From: an uncultured Rhizobiaceae bacterium
Lineage (GTDB): Bacteria; Pseudomonadota; Alphaproteobacteria; Rhizobiales; Rhizobiaceae
Direction: 5' to 3'
DNA: 64,000 nucleotides
NCBI GenBank assembly: GCA_958296345.1
Contig: CATQIJ010000013.1
Coordinates: forward strand, 310,001 to 374,000
The notes beneath the pieces are model-generated. The model made no database searches. It had not been told where the DNA came from and saw only the letters and a list, made by a program, of their open reading frames with translations. Of the stretch, positions 20,149 through 28,101 are shown piece after piece (the first letter of the stretch is position 1; each line of letters starts with the position of its first letter). Both the position numbers and the translations under genes were made by a program.

Positions 20149-20232
20149 TTCGCACCTACATTATAATTTCCACAATAGAAAACTTATAGATAAGGTTTTA
20201 ATTTAGGTTCTGGGAAGTATTTCAAATTGTAA

Positions 20233-20259
20233 TAAAAAAAGCCGAGCAATACCCGGCTT
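20233..20259 (-). terminator. Rho-independent terminator after infC
   Basis: Minus-strand AGCCGGG-tattg-CTCGGCT forms a 7-bp stem followed by seven T residues, 25 bp after the infC stop. It separates infC transcription from the genes downstream. Confidence 0.85.
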
Positions 20260-20283
20260 ACTTAAACTATACTGTTAATTCGC

Positions 20284-20823
20284 TTATTTGATCGGCGAAA
20301 CAACCATCATCATCTGACGGCCTTCAAGTTTTGGCTCTGCTTCTACTTTTGCAGTGTTGACCAATTGCTCTTTAACCTTGACCAGTAGTTGCATACCCAG
20401 TTCCATATGAGCCATTTCACGACCACGGAAACGAAGTGTAACTTTCACTTTATCGCCATCAGCCAAAAACTTTTCTACCGCGCGCATTTTCACGTCATAA
20501 TCATGCGTATCGATGTTCGGGCGCATTTTAATTTCTTTGACGGATTGCGTTTTCTGCTTTTTACGAGCTTCCGTAGCTTTTTTCTGAGCTTGGAATTTAT
20601 ATTTACCAAAATCCAGAATTTTACAGATAGGTGGGTTGTTGTTTGGGGAAATTTCTACAAGGTCTAAACCTTGCTCAACAGCAAGCTCTCTGGCTCTTTC
20701 GATGGATACTGTGCCGTGGTTTTCACCTTCAGCATCAATGAGTTGCACTTCTGTTGATAGAATGTCTTCGTTTGAACGAGGGCCGCCTTTTTGCTGCGCT
20801 GTTGCTCTATGTGGTCTGCGAAT
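20284..20823 (-). CDS. infC: Translation initiation factor IF-3, AUU start
   Basis: 179-aa IF-3, which keeps 30S subunits free and checks start-codon pairing. The ORF track begins at an internal GTG (20748), but the frame continues upstream without a stop through [20 protein letters not shown], the normal IF-3 N-terminus. The first codon after a clear AGGAG (AGGAGAATACGACC-ATT) is ATT at 20821-20823. AUU starts are characteristic of infC and allow autoregulation by IF-3 itself. The C-terminal domain contains [15 protein letters not shown] and [13 protein letters not shown] terminator follows at 20233-20259. Confidence 0.95.
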   Translation of the reverse strand: MRRPHRATAQQKGGPRSNEDILSTEVQLIDAEGENHGTVSIERARELAVEQGLDLVEISPNNNPPICKILDFGKYKFQAQKKATEARKKQKTQSVKEIKMRPNIDTHDYDVKMRAVEKFLADGDKVKVTLRFRGREMAHMELGMQLLVKVKEQLVNTAKVEAEPKLEGRQMMMVVSPIK

Positions 20824-21014
20824 GGTCGTATTCTCCTGAGTTATTTTTATTTTCTTTGTGATATTTCACGAAGATGGAGCATTAGTTAGCATGATTCAAT
20901 TCAAAAATCATGTATTTTTCTTATCCAAGTTTAACAGAATTATTCATCGACACATGCCTTTGATTTGCAAAGCTAAACCAGATACTGATATCGCAATAGA
21001 ATAGCGAGCAAAAT

Positions 21015-21797
21015 ATGACAGTTAACGCACCCGAGTTTATCCAAGTTGGCGAAGATAATAACGCCCGTAAGATTGCAATTAGGCATCGTGATGGCAAATC
21101 ACCCGGGCTTGTATGGCTTGGTGGCTATCGCTCGGATATGATTGGCACAAAAGCTGAGGCGCTTGATCAATGGGCTGAGGCTCAAGGCCATGCTTCTTGT
21201 CGGCATGATTATTCTGGTCATGGTGAATCTGGTGGTGAATTTATTGAAGGAACTATTTCTCGGTGGCTAGAAGAAAGTCTTGCGGTGTTTGATGAAAAAT
21301 GTGCGAAAGGCTCTCACATTTTAGTAGGATCGTCGATGGGTGGTTGGGTTGCGCTTCGAATGGTTCAAGAACTTGCTAAACGCGGCGAAAGCCATCGCCT
21401 CAAAGCTTTATTGCTTCTTGCACCTGCACCTGATTTTCCACATGAATTGATGAAGCCGCATTTAAGCGACGATCAAAAGTCACAACTTCAAACTCGTGGG
21501 TATATGGAAGAGCCTTCTGAATATTCAGATGAACCAAACATTTTTACCAAAGCACTTTTTGATGACGGCGATAACAACTGCATCATGGAGGGCATGATTG
21601 AGACTGGGTGCCCGGTTCATATTATACAAGGCATGAATGACCCTGATGTTCCTTATCAACACGCAATGAAGTTAGTTACGCATTTACCAAATGAAAACGT
21701 ATCTATGACTCTGGTTAAAGATGGCGATCACCGCTTATCTCGCGAGCAGGATATTGCGCTCTTAATTAGAACCGTTGAGGCACTCATCAATGCGTAA
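21015..21797 (+). CDS. Alpha/beta hydrolase
   Basis: 260-aa alpha/beta-hydrolase fold protein. The nucleophile elbow is GSSMGGW (about residue 112), an early oxyanion segment is WLGGYRSDMIGTKA, and candidate Asp and His of the triad lie in GMNDPDVPYQHA and DGDHRLS. No signal peptide, so cytoplasmic. It resembles the small acyl-esterase/palmitoyl-thioesterase-like hydrolases often seen next to RNA-modification genes in alphaproteobacteria, but the substrate is unknown. Its stop overlaps the start of the following pseudouridine synthase gene by 8 bp. Confidence 0.85.
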   Translation: MTVNAPEFIQVGEDNNARKIAIRHRDGKSPGLVWLGGYRSDMIGTKAEALDQWAEAQGHASCRHDYSGHGESGGEFIEGTISRWLEESLAVFDEKCAKGSHILVGSSMGGWVALRMVQELAKRGESHRLKALLLLAPAPDFPHELMKPHLSDDQKSQLQTRGYMEEPSEYSDEPNIFTKALFDDGDNNCIMEGMIETGCPVHIIQGMNDPDVPYQHAMKLVTHLPNENVSMTLVKDGDHRLSREQDIALLIRTVEALINA

Positions 21798-22494
21798 GAG
21801 CTTTCATGGGCCACTTGCTCGCAGTAAAAATTCACCTCCGCCAGATTTTACCTACACGCCACCAGCTGATAATGGCTTAGACATTATCCATGTTGATTGT
21901 GATATTCTTGTCCTTTCAAAGCCAGCTAATTTATTGAGCGTTCCTGGCAACAAAGAAGGTCATGCAGATTGTTTGGAAAATCGTGCCTTAAAAGAATTCC
22001 CTGATGCGCGTGTTGTTCACCGATTAGATAGAGGCACATCAGGCATCCTTATTATGGCGCTCAATCCAAACTCTCACCGCCATCTTGGGCTTCAATTTGA
22101 AAAACGTAAAACAGCCAAAACCTATATCGCTGAAGTGATTGGCTTCGTTGAAAAAGATAACGGTCACATTGAGCTACCCATGCGCACGGATTGGTATAAT
22201 CGCCCAAAGCAAATGGTTGATACTTATTTTGGGCGTGAAGCGATTACAGATTGGGAAGTGATTTCACGAGCGAGTGAAACAACGCGTCTGAAACTTCATC
22301 CAAAAACTGGCCGTTCACACCAACTACGCGTTCATTTACAAGAACTTGGTCATCCGATTTTAGGAGATAGCTTTTACGCGCCAGACTATGCGGTTGCTAT
22401 GTCTAATCGCCTATTACTTCATGCCGAGACACTTGAGCTTTTTCACCCAAATAATGGGGAACGGGTGAGCTTTACCTCACCCTGTCCGTTTTAA
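21790..22494 (+). CDS. RluA-family RNA pseudouridine synthase
   Basis: About 234 aa from ATG 21790. The catalytic motif HRLDRGTSGIL holds the invariant Asp (about residue 83). Other RluA landmarks are KPANLLSVPG, KTYIAEVIG, and LHPKTGRSHQLRVH with ELGHPILGD. There is no S4 domain, and the protein is short like E. coli RluA, so 23S rRNA or tRNA uridines are likely targets; the exact site is not determinable. The first start in the ORF track is a TTG five codons upstream; ATG overlapping the hydrolase stop is more plausible. Confidence 0.9.
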   Translation: MRKSFHGPLARSKNSPPPDFTYTPPADNGLDIIHVDCDILVLSKPANLLSVPGNKEGHADCLENRALKEFPDARVVHRLDRGTSGILIMALNPNSHRHLGLQFEKRKTAKTYIAEVIGFVEKDNGHIELPMRTDWYNRPKQMVDTYFGREAITDWEVISRASETTRLKLHPKTGRSHQLRVHLQELGHPILGDSFYAPDYAVAMSNRLLLHAETLELFHPNNGERVSFTSPCPF

Positions 22495-22522
22495 GAGAAA
22501 ACCCAGGTTCAGAAATTTGGCC

Positions 22523-22688
22523 TGCCTCCTCCTTGTGGGGAGGCTAGTGAGCCGAGGCATAGCCGAAGGGGAACTGGTGGGGGTAACGCAGTTGAGTTTG
22601 GCTGATTGATTTATTACCAGCGGCAGAACCCTCACCCACTCTGCTGAGCTTCGCTTGCAATCGTGAGCCTCCCCACAAGGAGGAGGCA
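22523..22688. mobile_element. 166-bp palindromic repeat element (MITE-like)
   Basis: A perfect 23-bp terminal inverted repeat (core CCTCCTTGTGGGGAGG at 22523-22545, and its complement at 22666-22688) bounds 120 bp that contains a partly complementary inner region (GAGCCGAGGCATAGCCGAAG against the GAGCTTCGCTTGC side). It sits between the convergent rluA-like and dipeptidase genes. Similar CTCCnCCTTGTGGGGAGG intergenic repeats are widespread in alphaproteobacterial genomes, from general knowledge. The RNA would fold into a long hairpin that could also terminate both genes. The 73-codon ORF inside is not credible. Confidence 0.75.
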
Positions 22689-22694
22689 AAACAT

Positions 22695-24080
22695 TCACTC
22701 AGCTAACGCTGCCATAATTCTTGCCCAGCTTCTTGTGCCTTTATGGAAACTTGTGAGTTCATATTTTTCATTTGGCGAATGAATACGATCATCTTCTTGC
22801 GCAAAACCTACCAGCATAGAAGGCATATCGAGATATTCGGCAAAACGACCTACTACTGGAATAGAGCCACCCATTGCGATTAAAGCTGTATCTTTGCCCC
22901 ATTCGTCTTTTAGTGCAGCCGTTGCTTTTTGAATTTCAGGCATATCGTAAGGAATATGAACTGCAGGACTTCCGCTGTGTTCTTCAAAACTTGCAGAACA
23001 ATCTGCTGGCAAACATGATTGAACATAATCACGGAATGCATCTCTAACTTTGTCTGGATCTTGTGTTCCGACAAGTCTGAAAGAAATCTTTGCAGATGCG
23101 ATAGCAGGAATTACGGTTTTAAACCCCTCTCCCGTATAGCCACCAATAATCCCATTAAATTCAGCAGTTGGACGCGCCCAAACTTGCTCTAAGACTGAAC
23201 GCCCTTTTTCTCCTGCTGGAATAGAAAGACCAATATCTCCTAGGAAAGCGCTTTCTGAGAAGCCTAATCCATCCCACATTTCCTTAATTTCATCTGGAGT
23301 TTCTGGAACACCGTCGTAAAATCCATCCAGTGTTACACGGCCATCATCATCATGAAGGCCGGCAAGTATTTTTGATAGAATTTTAATTGGATTTGCAGCT
23401 GCTGAACCAAAAAAACCAGAATGCAAATCACGGGAAGCTGCATGGATGGTAACTTCATCACTAGCCATTCCGCGCAATGCAGTTGAGATTGCTGGCGTTT
23501 CTCTATCCCACATGGTGGTGTCACAAACTAAAGCAATGTCTGATGTTAATTCATCTTTATTTGCTTCAAGGAAAGGAATGAGTGACGGCGAACCAGATTC
23601 TTCTTCGCCCTCAAAGAAAAGCGTTACTTTGACGGGTAGACTGTCTGTTTCTGATTTCCACGCACGACATGCCTCTACAAATGTCATTAACTGACCTTTG
23701 TCATCAGATGTACCGCGACCAATCATTTGCTCAGAACCATCTGGCATTTCTTTTACGCGGGGCTCAAATGGTGGTTCATCCCAGAGCTCTAATGGATCAC
23801 ATGGCTGAACATCATAATGGCCATAGAAAAGCACATGAGGAGCATCTTTTGGCCCATCGTGATGTGCAACAACCATTGGATGCCCCGCTGTTTCGCGAAC
23901 ACTTGCTTCAAAGCCAATCGTTTTCAAATCCGCAACAATAAACTCTGCAGCCTTTTGACATTCGCTTGCATAAGCTGGGTCAGTTGAGATGCTTTCAATT
24001 CTCAATAAATCAAAAAGACGCTCTATAGAATCGTCTAGGTTTTTATCAATTGAGCCAAGCACGGCATCAAGATTGCTCAT
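22695..24080 (-). CDS. M20-family dipeptidase
   Basis: 461-aa zinc peptidase of the M20 CNDP-like group. The metal-site motifs are GHYDVQPCDPLELW (HxD), GRGTSDDKGQL (bridging Asp) and EGEEESGSPSL (catalytic Glu and ligand), with further ligands expected near the C-terminal HSPNEKYE. A dimerisation lid insertion lies at about residues 200-320. It hydrolyses short peptides in the cytoplasm; no signal peptide. It ends 6 bp from the palindromic element. Confidence 0.92.
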   Translation of the reverse strand: MSNLDAVLGSIDKNLDDSIERLFDLLRIESISTDPAYASECQKAAEFIVADLKTIGFEASVRETAGHPMVVAHHDGPKDAPHVLFYGHYDVQPCDPLELWDEPPFEPRVKEMPDGSEQMIGRGTSDDKGQLMTFVEACRAWKSETDSLPVKVTLFFEGEEESGSPSLIPFLEANKDELTSDIALVCDTTMWDRETPAISTALRGMASDEVTIHAASRDLHSGFFGSAAANPIKILSKILAGLHDDDGRVTLDGFYDGVPETPDEIKEMWDGLGFSESAFLGDIGLSIPAGEKGRSVLEQVWARPTAEFNGIIGGYTGEGFKTVIPAIASAKISFRLVGTQDPDKVRDAFRDYVQSCLPADCSASFEEHSGSPAVHIPYDMPEIQKATAALKDEWGKDTALIAMGGSIPVVGRFAEYLDMPSMLVGFAQEDDRIHSPNEKYELTSFHKGTRSWARIMAALAE

Positions 24081-24398
24081 AAGAATACTCCAGTTGTTTT
24101 TTGAAACTTAAACCGCAACCAGATTCGTGTCATGTCAATTTTGAAAAATTCTGACCGGATCATTATCAATTGTCGGTGGGGGAGGGAATTATAACGATCC
24201 GCGTCAGCAAAATAGCAATCCAGATTGGGCATGAGGATTGCTAAATCTTAAATGCCCAGGGGAAGACAATTAAGTTGAGTTGCTTTGGTTAGAAAACCAT
24301 TGCAACTATAATATATATTGGCATGATGGTTTGTAATTACAATAAACGAAATGCTCAGATCACATCACTAAGGTGTGAGCGGCACGAGAGGTTGCAAA
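24081..24398. other. Intergenic region between divergent dipeptidase and OsmC genes
   Basis: 318 bp without a supportable gene. It contains an 8-bp inverted repeat AGCAATCC...GGATTGCT (24214-24242) of unknown role, and the OsmC promoter candidate listed separately. A short GTAATTAC palindrome is near 24336. Confidence 0.5.
24285..24312 (+). promoter_or_regulatory. Candidate sigma-70 promoter for the OsmC gene
   Basis: TTGGTT (24285-24290) and a perfect TATAAT (24307-24312) are separated by 16 bp, about 85 bp before the OsmC start codon. Seen by eye only, in an AT-rich genome where chance matches are common. Confidence 0.4.
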
Positions 24399-24869
24399 AT
24401 GGCGCATAAACATGAATTTCCAACACATGTTGTTTGGACAGGAAACAAGGGAACAGGCACCTCTGCTTATAAGGCCTATGACCGCACTTGGGATATGAAA
24501 GCAGAAGGCAAACAAGTTGTTCATTGCTCCAATGACCCTATGCTTGGTGGCGATCCTTCTAAATACAACCCAGAAGATATGCTGATAGCTACCCTCTCCT
24601 CGTGTCATATGCTTTGGTATTTACACTTATGTTCTGTAGCTGGCGTAACCGTTTTGGCTTATGAAGACAAACCAATTGGCGTTGGCGAAAGCGAACCTTC
24701 TGGAAAGGGTAAATTTATAGAAGCTACCCTACGACCGAAGATTACAATCACTCCAGACAGCGATGCGGAAAAGGCTGTTGCAATTCATGATGAAATTCAC
24801 AACTACTGCTTCATCGCAAGGTCAGTGAATTTTCCAGTGCGGTTTGAGGTGGAGGTTATTAAAGGCTGA
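24399..24869 (+). CDS. OsmC/Ohr family protein
   Basis: 156 aa from ATG 24399 (MAHKHEFPTHVVW). OsmC fold with GGDPSKYNPEDMLIATLSSCHMLWYLHL, holding the first conserved Cys, and a second Cys in HDEIHNYCFIARSVNFPV. These are the peroxidatic and resolving positions of thiol peroxidases that reduce organic hydroperoxides. It belongs to the general OsmC branch rather than classical Ohr. It is monocistronic with its own promoter candidate. The ORF-track start is eight codons upstream with no better ribosome site. Confidence 0.9.
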   Translation: MAHKHEFPTHVVWTGNKGTGTSAYKAYDRTWDMKAEGKQVVHCSNDPMLGGDPSKYNPEDMLIATLSSCHMLWYLHLCSVAGVTVLAYEDKPIGVGESEPSGKGKFIEATLRPKITITPDSDAEKAVAIHDEIHNYCFIARSVNFPVRFEVEVIKG

Positions 24870-24923
24870 ATGATTCCATAACTGGCTTCGTTTGATCGCT
24901 GTCTTGTCAACTAATACCTGACT

Positions 24924-25280
24924 TTAAGATTTACTCCAAAAAGGCGGATCTTCCGTTGGCCCATAAAAAATCACCCACACGGCGAGATCATCAGAGAATT
25001 CAACAAACCTATGTGGTTGATGGGCTGGCACAAATATAATGTCTCCGGTTTTGAAATAATGCCTCTCATCACCATTAATGAACTCACCGCTTCCACTTAC
25101 GATAACATAAAACTCATCTCTATCATGCGGCTCCTGCAAGTCGTCCTTTTTGGGTGCATAGAATATAACTTCTGACGAATTATTCTTGAATACTGTTGCA
25201 AATGTAGGGTCCTGAGGGTCTGGCCCTGGTAATTTATTAAGCCCCTGATCTTTTGACATATGCCATGAGTATTCTGTCAT
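24924..25280 (-). CDS. Small cupin-domain protein
   Basis: 118 aa from ATG 25280. A single cupin barrel: motif 1 is PHDRDEFYVIVSGSGEFINGD, motif 2 is TGDIIFVPAHQPHRFVEF. The histidine and glutamate positions suit a bound divalent metal. The C-terminus ends in a proline-rich GPTEDPPFW. Function unknown; it could be a sensor-like or isomerase-type cupin. It is followed on the same strand by two unrelated small genes with gaps of over 75 bp. Confidence 0.8.
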   Translation of the reverse strand: MTEYSWHMSKDQGLNKLPGPDPQDPTFATVFKNNSSEVIFYAPKKDDLQEPHDRDEFYVIVSGSGEFINGDERHYFKTGDIIFVPAHQPHRFVEFSDDLAVWVIFYGPTEDPPFWSKS

Positions 25281-25372
25281 TTTTCCAACTCCCATTTACG
25301 TCTAAATTATCTAGCTTTGTGATCCTTAGAATGCCGACCTAGGCAACGGTCACAAACGCTCATTTCACTTGA

Positions 25373-25720
25373 TTAAGCAACTTCTTCAAATAAAACAAAG
25401 AAGGCATCTATAACCTTGGTATTTACGGCGACATGCAGACTGCGCATTGGCTCTTCGTCTGCTTTGACATAGCCCCACGACGCAAGTGAGGCAGCGTGAT
25501 CATGAAAACACATTTCCACCATGACTCCAACATCAGGGAACTGTGCGTCATAACCTGAATGATACGCACGCTTCCACAGACGCCATGAATGCACATACCC
25601 TTGCTGATTAAGATGTTCACAAAAAGTATCATATACCTGTTTGAATGCCGACAACTCGATGCCTTCACGAAGATTGAAAGCTCCAAACATAGAATAATAT
25701 TCTGTTTGATGTTTCGTCAT
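25373..25720 (-). CDS. Conserved hypothetical protein (possible DUF6614-like)
   Basis: 115 aa with aromatic-rich alternating helices and strands (YYSMFGAFNLREGIEL, EHLNQQGYVHSWRLWKR, VGVMVEMCFHDHAASLASWGYV, LHVAVNTKVIDAFFVLFE). The pattern suggests a ferredoxin-like alpha/beta dimeric barrel, as in small monooxygenase-like families. I have a weak memory of DUF6614 proteins with this shape and am not sure. It ends 77 bp upstream of the cupin gene and starts 15 bp after the TauE/SafE exporter stop, so it may be co-transcribed with the exporter. Confidence 0.6.
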   Translation of the reverse strand: MTKHQTEYYSMFGAFNLREGIELSAFKQVYDTFCEHLNQQGYVHSWRLWKRAYHSGYDAQFPDVGVMVEMCFHDHAASLASWGYVKADEEPMRSLHVAVNTKVIDAFFVLFEEVA

Positions 25721-25735
25721 AACGCACCCCTATTT

Positions 25736-26494
25736 TCAGCCAAATGTTCTTGCAAAATAAATTAAGGATAGCAAAATGCCAAAGGCAATAACTAATATTT
25801 TTAAAATGCTTTGATTGACTCGTTTCGCGTAGCTCCCCCCTAGGTAACCACAGACCGAACTACCTACCATCATCGTCATCGCTTCTGGCCAAGCGATCAA
25901 ACCACCAATACCAAATATTAAAATACTCAAAATCGTAAAACTGGTCGCGAGCAAATTCTTGATGCTATTGGCAACGTGAAAATCACTAAATCCCATGATT
26001 TGCGCAATCGCAAGTAGGATGATCCCCAATCCGGCCCCGAAGTAACCTCCATAAATTGAAGATACAAAAAGAGCTACATAAATCATTAGGCTACTCTTAG
26101 CCTCACCTGCAATCGAAAGCAGCCAGCTACGCAATGCGTCACCAGTTGCAAAAAGCAAAGTTGCTATAAGAATAAGAAATGGAATTAAAACCACAAAAAT
26201 ATCTGGATCAGAGACCAATAATAAAAGCGAACCAACGATTGCACCAAGACCCGACACAAAGAGCAATGGCAAGAGCGTTTTTCCTAATCCTTTCAACTCT
26301 TCGCGGTAAGCAGGGAGTGCCGCTGCGTTCGACAGCAAAAGAGCCAAGTAGTTGGTTGCATTCGCTACGACAGGCGGCAAACCTACCGCCATAAGGGCTG
26401 GAAATGTAAAAAGCGTTGCGCCGCCTGCAATCGCATTCCAAATCCCGCCAATTAGTCCGATGCCCACAAGCATTATAATCTGCACTAAATCCAT
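25736..26494 (-). CDS. TauE/SafE family anion exporter
   Basis: 252-aa integral membrane protein with about eight helices and the duplicated family motif: GLIGGIWNAIAGGATLFTFPAL near the N-terminus and IYGGYFGAGLGIILLAIAQIMGF in the second half. The family exports sulfite, sulfoacetate and related anions, or moves other small organosulfur compounds. It is divergent from a LysR regulator 77 bp away, the common arrangement for a regulated exporter. A substrate link to the sulfonate-like cluster 11 kb away is possible but unproven. Confidence 0.88.
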   Translation of the reverse strand: MDLVQIIMLVGIGLIGGIWNAIAGGATLFTFPALMAVGLPPVVANATNYLALLLSNAAALPAYREELKGLGKTLLPLLFVSGLGAIVGSLLLLVSDPDIFVVLIPFLILIATLLFATGDALRSWLLSIAGEAKSSLMIYVALFVSSIYGGYFGAGLGIILLAIAQIMGFSDFHVANSIKNLLATSFTILSILIFGIGGLIAWPEAMTMMVGSSVCGYLGGSYAKRVNQSILKILVIAFGILLSLIYFARTFG

Positions 26495-26571
26495 AATCTT
26501 TCCTTACCTTACCAAGACAATTACTAAGGCAAAGCTTGCATAAATTATAATGAATTAATAATATTGCTTCT

Positions 26572-27432
26572 ATGAACAAAAACGAACGCTTACTTTTAAA
26601 TACTGAACTTCTTAAAACCTTTGTCTGTATTGCAGATTGTGGAAACTTGACTACTGCTGCCGGTCATCTGTGCCGAACGCAGTCGGCCATCAGCGTCCAG
26701 GTGCGCAAACTTGAAACTGATCTAAACGTTAGCTTATTTAGACGTAACTCTAGGGGCATGACACTAACGGAAGACGGGAATAAACTCTTACCAAAAGCAC
26801 GTTCGATTCTGAAAGATATCAGACAAGCGAGCGTACTTTTCAAAGCGCCGTTGACAGGTTCAATTCGTATTGGCATTCCTGACGACTTTAACGACATCAT
26901 CCTTAAACGGATTTTGACTGACTTCTCACGCATTCACCCTGGCGTTAATGTCATTGCAACATCTGGCTGTACGTCAGGATATTCTGCTGCCGTTAGTAAC
27001 GGCGAATTAGATATGGCCGTTTTATCAGGCCCTAAAAGTGATGAAGGTGAACTTCTCGATAAAGAAAAAATAGTATGGGCAGCTAAAAAGAGCATGCGGA
27101 TTGATGACAAACTTCCAGTGCCTTTGGCTATTTTAGATCGTAGCTGTTGGTGGCACAATTTGTCAGCAACAGCACTGAATTCAGCTGAACGTGACTATAC
27201 AGTTGCTTTTCTGAGTAGTAGTTTTGCAAGTATTCAATCAGCTATACGAGCAGGCTTTGCAGTTGGCGTCATTCCAGCATCCTGCGTGTGTTCGAAAATG
27301 TCTGTTTTAACTGAAGTGAACGGATTTCCTAAACTGCCAATTTCATACCGCTCCATTCTTAGAGGAGTTGATGTGCCTGATGATCTTGCATCTGCAATGA
27401 CACAAGCAATCAAGGATGCTCGACTGCAGTAA
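26572..27432 (+). CDS. LysR-family transcriptional regulator
   Basis: 286 aa. N-terminal winged HTH at residues about 8-67 (LKTFVCIADCGNLTTAAGHLCRTQSAISVQVRKLE) followed by the linker and a substrate-binding-like effector domain (RIGIPDDFNDIILKRILTDF). It is divergent from the TauE/SafE exporter and probably controls it. A candidate inverted repeat ATTAT-N9-ATAAT (26544-26562) lies just before the start, but the region is AT-rich, so it is weak. The stop abuts that of the convergent isomerase gene. Confidence 0.9.
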   Translation: MNKNERLLLNTELLKTFVCIADCGNLTTAAGHLCRTQSAISVQVRKLETDLNVSLFRRNSRGMTLTEDGNKLLPKARSILKDIRQASVLFKAPLTGSIRIGIPDDFNDIILKRILTDFSRIHPGVNVIATSGCTSGYSAAVSNGELDMAVLSGPKSDEGELLDKEKIVWAAKKSMRIDDKLPVPLAILDRSCWWHNLSATALNSAERDYTVAFLSSSFASIQSAIRAGFAVGVIPASCVCSKMSVLTEVNGFPKLPISYRSILRGVDVPDDLASAMTQAIKDARLQ

Positions 27433-28023
27433 TTAAACCAAAGCCTCTGTGATAAAATCCATTCTATCCTGACCAAAATGCATCTCGCTGCCAATGAAAA
27501 AAGTTGGTGCTCCGAATGCGCCCCGATCTACAGCTTCTTGCGTTGCATCTATTAGTATTTGTTTTGTTTCTGGACTTTGAAGTTTTTCGGAAAATTCATT
27601 TACGTTGATGCCGACAGAAGCAGCTATTTCTGCCATTACTTGAGGGTCTGTCACATCCTTATTTGAAACCCACATTGCATCAAACATGGCTTCAACAAGC
27701 GGCAAAAAAATCGCTTTTTCTTGATAAGCAATTATACCGCGCATCATGTAGAGCGAATTTACCGGGAATTTTGAATTGACTACAAGTGGAACTTCATAAC
27801 GCTTTGCCCAACGCGCAAAGTCTTCAAATATCCATTTACCCTTGGCTGGCACTGTAATGGGTGTGTCATTTCCCGTAAGTTTAAACACGCCACTAATGAA
27901 CATTGGTTTATAATTTATGGTTGCGTTTGTTTCTGTAATCAGCTTGGGAAGTTGCGTCCACGCTAGATAAGCAGCAGGACTACCAATATCGAAATAAAAA
28001 TCAACTGTTTTTTTGTTGGGCAA
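27433..28023 (-). CDS. DsbA-family 2-hydroxychromene-2-carboxylate isomerase-like protein
   Basis: 196-aa thioredoxin-fold protein of the kappa-GST/HCCA isomerase type. It starts VDFYFDIGSPAAYLAWTQL, where Ser of SPAAY is the glutathione-activating residue of this family. The helical insertion follows (RYEVPLVVNSKFPVNSLYMMRG), and the C-terminal strand contains GAFGAPTFFIGSEMHFGQDR. Known members isomerise naphthalene-pathway intermediates with glutathione, but many homologues sit in genomes without that pathway, so the substrate is open. Confidence 0.87.
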   Translation of the reverse strand: MPNKKTVDFYFDIGSPAAYLAWTQLPKLITETNATINYKPMFISGVFKLTGNDTPITVPAKGKWIFEDFARWAKRYEVPLVVNSKFPVNSLYMMRGIIAYQEKAIFLPLVEAMFDAMWVSNKDVTDPQVMAEIAASVGINVNEFSEKLQSPETKQILIDATQEAVDRGAFGAPTFFIGSEMHFGQDRMDFITEALV

Positions 28024-28101
28024 CGTTACTTCTCCCTATAGCCAAACTTCACTTGAGTTCGTACAATATACTTCTATTAATTTCCTTTTGGAGCAAGCTA
28101 A

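Noticed and set aside
22477-22698. 73-codon minus ORF in the palindromic repeat
   Set aside because: It lies almost wholly inside the inverted-repeat element and has no family pattern; the structure explains the sequence better.
26544-26562. LysR box ATTAT-N9-ATAAT
   Set aside because: Position is right but the motif is all A/T in an AT-rich gap, so it was kept only as a remark.
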